From: an uncultured Agathobacter sp.
GTDB taxonomy: Bacteria > Bacillota > Clostridia > Lachnospirales > Lachnospiraceae
Direction: 5' to 3'
Assembly: GCA_934307695.1 (NCBI GenBank)
Contig: CAKRCS010000001.1
Location: forward strand, 310,001 to 374,000
Length of the DNA stretch: 64,000 bases
Positions within the stretch are counted from its first letter, which is position 1, and every line of letters begins with the position of its first letter. The notes beneath the pieces were generated by a model. It ran no database searches and was not told the origin of the DNA. It saw only the letters and a list, made by a program, of their open reading frames with translations. This document shows, piece after piece, positions 26,359 through 32,828 of this stretch. Position numbers and translations under genes: made by a program.

Positions 26359-26729
26359 AAATGAATATCTGTATCAAGGGCGTGGGATGTGATACTGTAA
26401 GCATCTCACGCTTCGAAGAAAAAATGAATAATACCCGATTGGTTGATAAGCTATTTACGGAATATGAGCAAAATTATATTGCAGATAAGCAGATTCCCTC
26501 GGCGGCGGGGATATGGGCAGCAAAAGAAGCTGCGAGCAAGAGTTTAGGCACAGGCTTCTACGGCTTCACCATAAAAGATATTGAAGTGAGGCATACTGCA
26601 CAGGGACAACCTCAAATTATTCTTTACAACGGCGCACTAAAACAAGCAGAGAAACTTGGCGTTAAACGCATTCATATCAGTATTTCTCACGAGTCCGAAC
26701 AGGCTCTTGCGTTTGCTGTTGCTGAGTAA
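26355..26729 (+). CDS. acpS: holo-ACP synthase (AcpS-type phosphopantetheinyl transferase)
   Basis: A 124-residue AcpS that moves the phosphopantetheine arm from CoA to ACP. The Mg-binding Asp is in GVGCDTVSISRFE and the Glu in WAAKEAASKSLGTGF; SISHESEQALAFAV is near the end. It overlaps the synthetase gene by four bases. Having its own PPTase lets the element ACP be activated independently of the host. Confidence 0.92.
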   Translation: MKMNICIKGVGCDTVSISRFEEKMNNTRLVDKLFTEYEQNYIADKQIPSAAGIWAAKEAASKSLGTGFYGFTIKDIEVRHTAQGQPQIILYNGALKQAEKLGVKRIHISISHESEQALAFAVAE

Positions 26730-26733
26730 TTTT

Positions 26734-26781
26734 TCGAAATTTTATAGAAATCGAAATTTTTTCATATTTATATGGTATACT
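26734..26781 (+). promoter_or_regulatory. putative promoter and direct repeat before the PAS/SARP regulator
   Basis: TCGAAATTTT occurs at 26734 and 26751, and a TATACT -10-like box lies at 26776-26781. The second repeat covers the -35 position. This suggests that the regulator can also be transcribed separately from the FAS operon. Confidence 0.4.
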
Positions 26782-26845
26782 TAAATATAAAATTGGACTA
26801 TATCCCCTGTGGGCAGAGAATTTGGCTCTGCAAAAAGGAGTTGCT

Positions 26846-28849
26846 ATGAAAGATATGTTAGATAATATGGAGGATATACTGAATCAACAAATCAGTGGCT
26901 TTCACCAATATATTTTGACCACGCCGGCACACTTAAGCTATGTGAGTCAGAATCTGTGTGATTTGCTCGGTGTTCGCAGAGAAGAACTGTTGGATGACAG
27001 CAGGGATCTATATGCACTTCGAGTTCACCCGGCTGATCGCGAAAAGTATTCCGACTTTATTCAAAGAATAATTATGAATGAACAACCTCTTGCCGGTGAG
27101 TACCGCCTTGTAAAGAAGGACGGTACAATTATCTGTGTGAGAGATACCGTTACGCCCAGGAGATTGGATGACGGAACACTCATCGGACATTCTGTTTTGA
27201 CAGATATAACCAATATTAAAAACGAAAATACCGATCTGCAATTTTTGAACGAAACTGTTCCGTGCGGATTTTTAAGATATACTTGTGAAAAGCAACCGAG
27301 GATTACATATATCAATCCTAAGATGATCGAGCTTCTGCGTTTCCCCGAAGTGAAAGATGGAGAAATAGATTATCAGGAAATGTATAAAAACAATATCTTT
27401 TTGATGATTCCGATGGAAGAACGCCGCAGATTTTCAAAATATCTGAATCGGGTTTTCTCTGTGGAGGCTCCTATCGCCGGAGATATGACCTTGCTTCGGT
27501 GTGACGGAACCCGTGCACATGTTTTCGGATGGGTTACAAAATGCATCAACGAGCAGGGCGAAGCAGAGTTCCAAAGCGTTTGTATGGATGTTACGGAACG
27601 CTATCAGGCACGAAAGACGAGCGAAAGCAAACGCTATCTGCAAGCCCTTACTGATGTTTACGATAAGATTTTTGAGCTCAATCTGGATGCGAATACTGTA
27701 AAATGCCTGCATTGTGAGAAAGCATCCTATTTTAAGCGGTTTGAAAATATAGCAATGCAGATTGAAGATGCATTGGAAAAATGGCTCATCGATTCTGTAA
27801 ACGCGGAACAACAAGACGCTGTTCGTCGATTTTTTAAGGATTTCTGCCAAAAGAGGCTGAGCGGAATTGACGGCAAGCCGCCGCAGATCACCTACAAAGC
27901 TCGTTCTACCGATGGTAACATCAAGCAATATACAGGTCTATTTATTAAAGTTGATGAATCGGTTAGCTTCTATTGTTGCCGTGAGACAAAAGAGATAACG
28001 GATTCTGTGGCATTGAGGGAGGAAAACAATCAGTTGAAAGGAAAAATGCGTGATTTAGTCATGCATTTTTCCAACGGTATTGCAGCCTTTGAAGTTACAG
28101 CGGAAGGTCTGGTAAAGCCGCTGTATGCCACCGAAAATGTTTGCGAATTCTTCGGCTATACCGAGGAAGAATGGCTGCCGTTGACCGAGCGATTTACCCC
28201 CGTAGAGAACTTTGTTGCGTATAGCGAAGTAGCTTATGAGAATTTTGCGGAATTGCTGAGAACGGGAGAAGCTGAATTCGCTTATTTTGACTATCAGTCT
28301 GAAACAGAGCGCAAAATTAAAGCAATCTGTTCCGAGAAAGAACCGAATGCCAATTCTTCACGCTATGTTATGCTCTATTCGATAGAAGGCGGCTCAGAGG
28401 TCGTGAAACAAACCTTACCCGAAAATCGTACTGTATCTATCCGTACTTTCGGATATTTCGATGTTTTTGTGGGAGATACCCCGATTGTCTTCCGCAACAA
28501 AAAGTCCAAGGAGCTTTTAGCTTTGCTTGTTGACCGTAAGGGAGGATATGTTACTTCCGAGGAAGCCATCAGCTTCTTGTGGGAGGATGAACCCGTAAAC
28601 ACCTTGACTCTTTCCAGATACCGTAAAGTTGCCCTCCGTTTGAAAAGCACCTTAGAGGAATACGGGATTACCGATATTGTTGAAGCCGTTGACGGAAAGC
28701 GCCGTATCGTGATGGATAAGGTTGAGTGCGATCTGTACAACTATTTATCCGGTAAAGAAGAATTTTCTCAACTATTCAAAGGAAGTTACATGACAAACTA
28801 CAGTTGGGGCGAAACAACCTTGGGTGAGTTGATGAATGAAGAAAAGTGA
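26846..28849 (+). CDS. PAS-domain SARP-like transcriptional regulator
   Basis: A 667-residue cytoplasmic regulator. Two PAS domains lie in the first ~250 residues (HPADREKYSDFIQ and YRLVKKDGT, then a second ending in VCMDVTERYQ). A less clear middle region includes a third PAS-like stretch around 410-510. From about residue 530 there is a winged-helix DNA-binding domain of the SARP/OmpR type (RTFGYFDVFVGDTPIVFRNK, KELLALLVDRKGGYVTSEEA, FLWEDE, RYRKVALRLKSTLEEYG). The bacterial transcriptional activation domain of classic SARPs is missing. AAAGGAG precedes the ATG at 26846. It is the natural candidate to bind the 11-bp repeats upstream of acpP; the PAS ligand is unknown. Confidence 0.82.
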   Translation: MKDMLDNMEDILNQQISGFHQYILTTPAHLSYVSQNLCDLLGVRREELLDDSRDLYALRVHPADREKYSDFIQRIIMNEQPLAGEYRLVKKDGTIICVRDTVTPRRLDDGTLIGHSVLTDITNIKNENTDLQFLNETVPCGFLRYTCEKQPRITYINPKMIELLRFPEVKDGEIDYQEMYKNNIFLMIPMEERRRFSKYLNRVFSVEAPIAGDMTLLRCDGTRAHVFGWVTKCINEQGEAEFQSVCMDVTERYQARKTSESKRYLQALTDVYDKIFELNLDANTVKCLHCEKASYFKRFENIAMQIEDALEKWLIDSVNAEQQDAVRRFFKDFCQKRLSGIDGKPPQITYKARSTDGNIKQYTGLFIKVDESVSFYCCRETKEITDSVALREENNQLKGKMRDLVMHFSNGIAAFEVTAEGLVKPLYATENVCEFFGYTEEEWLPLTERFTPVENFVAYSEVAYENFAELLRTGEAEFAYFDYQSETERKIKAICSEKEPNANSSRYVMLYSIEGGSEVVKQTLPENRTVSIRTFGYFDVFVGDTPIVFRNKKSKELLALLVDRKGGYVTSEEAISFLWEDEPVNTLTLSRYRKVALRLKSTLEEYGITDIVEAVDGKRRIVMDKVECDLYNYLSGKEEFSQLFKGSYMTNYSWGETTLGELMNEEK

Positions 28850-28856
28850 GTGTTTT

Positions 28857-29270
28857 ATGAGCAAGTACATACATAGGGTCAACTACTATGAGACCGATAA
28901 AATGGGAATAACCCACCATTCAAACTATATTCGTTTTATGGAAGAAGCCAGGATGAATTTTCTGTCTGAAATCGGTTATCCGATGACCAGTCTTGAAAAA
29001 GAAGGCATTACATCCCCGGTTGTTTCCGTAAATTGTGAATATAAGCATACAACTACCTATAGCGATGAGATTGAGATTGAGGTGGCATTGGAAAAATACA
29101 CCGGTGTTAAATTGTTTTTGTCATATACAATGAGAAATTCAAACACCAACGAGATTGTGGCGATTGCATCTTCAACACATTGTTTTATTGACGAAGGTGG
29201 TAGACCGATTGCCTTGAAGAAATATGCGCCGAAATTTGACGCTGTTTTAAGACAGGTATCTCAAGAATGA
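28857..29270 (+). CDS. hotdog thioesterase (YbgC/4HBT family)
   Basis: A 137-residue acyl-CoA/ACP thioesterase-like protein with the signature YYETDKMGITHHSNYIRFMEEARM holding the catalytic Asp. It lies seven bases after the regulator gene and closes the FAS cargo, so a role in releasing the finished acyl chain is likely (inference). The ATG at 28857 gives the family's usual N-terminus; an in-frame ATG at 28836 lies inside the regulator gene. Confidence 0.87.
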   Translation: MSKYIHRVNYYETDKMGITHHSNYIRFMEEARMNFLSEIGYPMTSLEKEGITSPVVSVNCEYKHTTTYSDEIEIEVALEKYTGVKLFLSYTMRNSNTNEIVAIASSTHCFIDEGGRPIALKKYAPKFDAVLRQVSQE

Positions 29271-29354
29271 CACTTTTAGTACCGCAACACAAATGGTGCC
29301 TCCGTTTGTTGGACTTGAACTGATTCTCCCCAAGAACATATCCCTATAAAATTA

Positions 29355-29390
29355 ACAAGCCTTGCGGCAAAAACCGCAAGGCTTGCTTTA
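29355..29390. terminator. bidirectional terminator between the FAS cargo and tnpV
   Basis: AAGCCTTGCGG and CCGCAAGGCTT are perfect arms around a short A-rich loop. It lies between the rightward FAS genes and the leftward tnpV gene. Confidence 0.75.
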
Positions 29391-29765
29391 TGAAAATATG
29401 ATTGCATCATTTACAGATTCTGTTGCTCGGCTACGGATGTTATTCATCCGAGCAACCCATTTCAGTTGATTTTCTGCTTTGAGTTGTTCGGTCACGCCAT
29501 CACGCTCTGCCATCTGTTTTACGAGCAGAGAAAACATTTCTTCCGCCTGCTTGTTGAGGTCTGCGAGGTAGCCGTTCAATTTTCCGCTTGTCAGCAGATT
29601 AAGATATAAAACCTTGCGATTTTGCTTGATATACCGTAAATGCCGCTGTCCCCATATACCGATAGGCTGTTGTTCTTCATCCGGCAACTTCAAGCAGGGA
29701 ATGTAATAGTCGCCTTGCAGTTCGTACCAAAGACCGTTCTTTTCATCATAAATAACCTTTTCCAT
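29388..29765 (-). CDS. tnpV: TnpV family transposon-encoded protein
   Basis: A 125-residue protein. IYDEKNGLWYELQGDYYIPC, IGIWGQRHLRYIK and LTSGKLNGYLADL match TnpV as known from Tn4451-like mobilizable transposons; its biochemical role is unknown. GGAGG lies seven bases before the second ATG (29765), which I take as start. It is near the right end and reads inward, in keeping with the Tn4451 layout. Confidence 0.88.
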   Translation of the reverse strand: MEKVIYDEKNGLWYELQGDYYIPCLKLPDEEQQPIGIWGQRHLRYIKQNRKVLYLNLLTSGKLNGYLADLNKQAEEMFSLLVKQMAERDGVTEQLKAENQLKWVARMNNIRSRATESVNDAIIFS

Positions 29766-29767
29766 AA

Positions 29768-29953
29768 TCATGCCTCCTTGTAGATTACCTTGAATTTCTT
29801 CTGTTTTGCATCAATGATTTTCAGCAAAACCTCGTCCACCGCATCGGTGTACTTACCTTTGGCAATAAGGTTGTTTCGCATTTCGTTCAAGCAGTTCACA
29901 ACCACCCGCCGTTCAAAATCATCAAGCGCTATGTAATACTTCTTATCTCGCAT
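29768..29953 (-). CDS. small transposon protein preceding TnpV
   Basis: A 61-residue charged helical protein (MRDKKYYIALDDFERRVVVN) with a strong AAAGGAGG site. It ends two bases before tnpV and is cotranscribed with it from a promoter at the right end. Such small proteins accompany tnpV in clostridial elements; the function is unknown. Confidence 0.72.
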   Translation of the reverse strand: MRDKKYYIALDDFERRVVVNCLNEMRNNLIAKGKYTDAVDEVLLKIIDAKQKKFKVIYKEA

Positions 29954-29976
29954 ATCGTAACCTCCTTTAAGTTTCT

Positions 29977-30004
29977 ATCATAATTGTACTCAAAGGCGGT
30001 TCAA
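29977..30004 (-). promoter_or_regulatory. promoter of the tnpV pair
   Basis: On the minus strand, TTGAAC and TATGAT are separated by 16 bp, just upstream of the 61-residue gene. Confidence 0.5.
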
Positions 30005-30031
30005 TAGTCGAATGTACCGCTATAAACAGAA

Positions 30032-30084
30032 AAAGGGCAAGAAAAAAGAGAGAAGCCTAAACTTCTCTCAATTCTCTTGCCCTT
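30032..30084. terminator. long hairpin near the right end of the element
   Basis: GGGCAAGA and GAGAGAAG on the left pair with CTTCTCTC and TCTTGCCC on the right with a small internal loop; T-rich sequence lies on the minus-strand side. It probably shields the element end from read-through. Confidence 0.6.
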
Positions 30085-30114
30085 CGCAATGCTCAGCGTT
30101 CCTGTAAAACATAA

Positions 30115-30161
30115 CTGTCCTTAGCAACCCTGCTCATTTGTGCTAGGCTTTTTATCGAAAG
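30115..30161 (-). repeat. right end / putative attR
   Basis: Read on the minus strand, the arm AAAAAGCCTAGCAC...GCTAAGGACAG (30153 to 30115) repeats the left end with 29 of 39 identical bases. AG at 30160-30161 inside AAGCAA is six bases outside the arm, as at the left end. Confidence 0.65.
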
Positions 30162-30245
30162 CAATGCCACCATTGCTTAGTGCTCTTAAGAGCGTCCATA
30201 CGTTAATTACATACTACTAGCAGTAAATGAAAATGTCAAGAAAAA

Positions 30246-30683
30246 TTATAAGGAATATTTTGCTTTAAGCAAATCTGTATTCCATTTTTTATAATCTCTA
30301 CACCCCATTCGTGCTAGTAGTTTATTATATGTTGCTCTGCCTTTTTTGATACCCATATTAGTATATATTTTAAATTTTAATATTTTTAACGGTTTTCTTA
30401 ATGCAGTTACGTCCGTGAAAAAACTTAATATTTTAATGGAGTCATATAATTTTAATACAGAATCTGCATTTTTAGGTGTTAATGAAAAAGAGGAAATCAA
30501 TAATGTATTGATTCGGTATCTTTTTGCTGTTCGAAATCTATTAAGTAAAGTGGTATGGGCGCAACTGTTTCTGAGACATAATAAGATATCAATCATATTC
30601 AGAAAAGGTGCACGTTTTGATAATGGCAAATTAAAATCATTTAAAACATCTTTAAGGACATCACACCCAAAACGGACTATCAC
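30246..30683 (-). pseudogene. N-terminally truncated Abi-family (AbiD/AbiF-like) protein
   Basis: A 145-residue frame corresponding to the C-terminal half of Abi_2-type abortive-infection proteins, which are usually near 300 residues. The HEPN-type RNase motif is visible as LRNSCAH (R-x4-H), followed by LLNRFRTAKRYRINTLLI. The N-terminal half is absent, and upstream sequence instead carries a fragment of another gene on the + strand. It is probably inactive, but the RNase motif remains. Confidence 0.65.
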
Positions 30684-30770
30684 GAGAAAGACAACAGATA
30701 TAAGGTCAAAGATAAATTCGGATCGGTAAACGCAACCAATGTATTGTTGTTAGGGTATAGTTATTTTTAA
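30657..30770 (+). pseudogene. C-terminal remnant of an unidentified + strand gene
   Basis: An open frame without a start reads DITPKTDYHEKDNRYKVKDK, then FGSVNATNVLLLGYSYF and a stop at 30768-30770. It is lower in complexity than random and protein-like. It lies against the truncated Abi gene, marking an old junction. I do not recognise the family. Confidence 0.35.
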
Positions 30771-30786
30771 ATGGCGAAAATTCGAA

Positions 30787-30815
30787 TTGTATTTTTAGGA
30801 ATGGTTCATTATACT
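30787..30815 (+). promoter_or_regulatory. promoter of the RyR/TIR cassette
   Basis: TTGTAT and TATACT separated by 17 bp. The transcript start near 30822 rules out the in-frame ATG at 30771 as start of the next gene. Confidence 0.6.
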
Positions 30816-30869
30816 AGAAGCATACGATTCAGATTGCTGGGGCGAAGAATTAAAAAAGGGGAACAAAAG

Positions 30870-32828
30870 ATGAATAAAAAACTTAGTGAACAGATGGGAA
30901 AAGCACTTTTGGGATTGGCAGTACTATCATTTGTTGTTACTTTTTCCTATGGAATGATTTATTACAGAACTATTGAAAATGATTTTTTCTATTTCCTAAC
31001 AGTATTGCAAAATAGTATTAAGGCTTTTACGTTTAAAGCTAATATTTCTTTCGGGGATCTTGCAAAATATATAGCGGAGAACGAAGGCTGGGGATATAAA
31101 GTGTTAGGGTACAGTTATGGGGTGGCATGTTTTACTGCGCCATATTGCACGTTGAGTTTTTGCTATAAGATCATTCAGAAGTTCACAAAGCTGCGCCTTG
31201 CAATCTTTCGGCATAAAAAGTACCGGCATGTGATTATTTTCGGATATAACACAGAGGTAAAGGCATTGTTGGCAACTGAGGATCTGAAACTCGATGATGA
31301 AAGCAAATGTAAGATTCATTTGGTGACGACGGAGAGTATTTCTGATAAAGAAACGGCAGATCTGATAAAAAAGGGAGTAGTTATTCACAACGTTGATATT
31401 TTATCAATACAGAATGATCCGAAGCAGGTAAGTTATTTCCTTAGACAATTGGAAGTTGACCTCGTACAGGACATAATTCTTTTTGAGGAATCTTCGTCGA
31501 GAAACTTTTCAATATATCATTTCTTTCACACCATTGAACTAGGGGAACGGAATGATCGAATTAAATTTTTTTGTAGATGCGAGGATGACGGCATACGGAA
31601 AATCATCGAGGATTATCACGATACAAAGTTAAAGTGCGGAAAATTTGTTTCAGACCTTGAAATTGTGAGCATACCTGAGCTTAGAATCAGAAAACTTTTA
31701 GATGCGTGCCCTCTTCATAAATATTATATGGAACAACAGGATCGCTATCCGAATCCGAACGATTGGAATTTACATCTGTTGATTATCGGGTTTGGCAAAC
31801 TAGGTCAACAATTATTGCTTCAAGCAATGAATATGGGGGTTACAGGAAGCAATAACGATATTGTGATTGATATAATAGACAATGATATAGAAAAACAGAA
31901 AAGTATTTTTGAAAATCATTTTAATGAGAAATATGTATCCATTCAGGATCAGGAAATATCTATCGGAAGTGACAAGGCAGACGGAACCCTTACTTTTAGA
32001 TTCCGAAAAATGGATATTCGGTATAGGCAATTCCAAGAACAGCTGCGGGAGCTTGGTGCGGAGAATAAGTTTACTTATATTGCCATATGTGTAGAGAATC
32101 CGGATGTAAGCCTTCACTGTTTGACGGAGGTGAAGCGGTATATGGATCATACAAAGGCTCCATATGCAATTCGGATGGAGCTGGATCAGATCATGGAAAA
32201 ATATATAAATGGAAATGATGATACATATGCGAATGTGGTTACAATAGAGTCAACATGTAATGCGGTTTCATTGTCAGACCTGATACAGGAAAAGGTAGAT
32301 TCTGACGCGAAATTGTTTAATCACATATATAATTCTTTTGCGATACCCGAAGAAGATCATCAGGATGAGGAGCAGACGGCTGCGGAGGAATGGAGACATC
32401 TCACATTATTCCGAAGGAATGCAAGCAGAGCAATTTCACAGCATGCGAAGGTAAAACATGCAATAATGAAAAATATATCAGATGAAGATTTGGAAAAGTG
32501 GTTTGGAAAAGATGGTATGTTGCTTCGACAGGAAAATGGTGAATGGAAATATAATTTGTCGGATGAGGCATTTGCAAGGATCCAGAGTGATACAGACAAT
32601 TATAAGGTGATAAGTGAGATGTCACGTATGGAACACAGGAGATGGTGTTATTTCACAGCAGCATGTGGATGGGGAGCAACGCAATCGTTCAAGGAGGAAA
32701 AGGACGATATCCATTTGGAAAATCCATGCCTGTGTACATGGGATGATTTGGCGAAAAATCTGTCTGCTTATTGCAAGTATGATTTAATGCCGCTACTATA
32801 CGAAAAGAAGATCAGGGGAGAAAAGTAA
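30870..32828 (+). CDS. membrane protein with two TrkA-N/Rossmann modules and a RyR domain
   Basis: A 652-residue protein. Hydrophobic segments at about 14-33 and 85-106 enclose ~50 residues, suggesting a two-helix membrane part. A first Rossmann-like module starts at YRHVIIFGYNTEV (~120), and a second, with a full GxGxxG loop, at HLLIIGFGKLGQQLLLQ (~300). The C-terminus contains a RyR domain with the signature MEHRRWCYFTAACGWG near 585. The layout recalls RCK-gated channels, but no K+ selectivity filter is seen. RyR domains in bacterial nucleotide-signalling systems are predicted to bind ADP-ribose-like ligands. AGGGGAACA precedes the ATG at 30870. Its TAA overlaps the TIR gene start. I infer the effector/sensor half of a defence pair. 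Confidence 0.72.
   Translation: MNKKLSEQMGKALLGLAVLSFVVTFSYGMIYYRTIENDFFYFLTVLQNSIKAFTFKANISFGDLAKYIAENEGWGYKVLGYSYGVACFTAPYCTLSFCYKIIQKFTKLRLAIFRHKKYRHVIIFGYNTEVKALLATEDLKLDDESKCKIHLVTTESISDKETADLIKKGVVIHNVDILSIQNDPKQVSYFLRQLEVDLVQDIILFEESSSRNFSIYHFFHTIELGERNDRIKFFCRCEDDGIRKIIEDYHDTKLKCGKFVSDLEIVSIPELRIRKLLDACPLHKYYMEQQDRYPNPNDWNLHLLIIGFGKLGQQLLLQAMNMGVTGSNNDIVIDIIDNDIEKQKSIFENHFNEKYVSIQDQEISIGSDKADGTLTFRFRKMDIRYRQFQEQLRELGAENKFTYIAICVENPDVSLHCLTEVKRYMDHTKAPYAIRMELDQIMEKYINGNDDTYANVVTIESTCNAVSLSDLIQEKVDSDAKLFNHIYNSFAIPEEDHQDEEQTAAEEWRHLTLFRRNASRAISQHAKVKHAIMKNISDEDLEKWFGKDGMLLRQENGEWKYNLSDEAFARIQSDTDNYKVISEMSRMEHRRWCYFTAACGWGATQSFKEEKDDIHLENPCLCTWDDLAKNLSAYCKYDLMPLLYEKKIRGEK

Larger units (their letters stand above)
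11015..30161. mobile_element. integrative mobilizable element (Tn4451-like) with fatty-acid synthesis cargo
   Basis: About 19.1 kb bounded by imperfect inverted ends at 11022-11060 and 30115-30153. The left part carries the leftward integration and mobilization genes (serine recombinase, 90-aa protein, ParB-like, relaxase). The middle holds a sigma-like factor and a rightward FAS operon with its regulator. The right end carries TnpV and a 61-aa protein. There are no type IV secretion genes, so transfer would need a helper element. Cargo genes mostly use GAA for Glu while flanking host genes mostly use GAG, consistent with transfer from another lineage. Confidence 0.82.

Noticed and set aside
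29290..29345. A tRNA-like T-arm fragment (GTTCAAGTCC on the minus strand) near the end of the FAS cargo
   Set aside because: The flanking bases do not pair as a T-stem and no acceptor or anticodon arm is found.
30346..30729. A 127-residue + strand frame
   Set aside because: It is the complement of the Abi remnant, which carries a recognisable R-x4-H motif on the minus strand.
30870..31150. The RyR protein as a potassium channel
   Set aside because: The two-helix plus Rossmann plan is similar, but no TVGYG-like selectivity filter lies between the helices.
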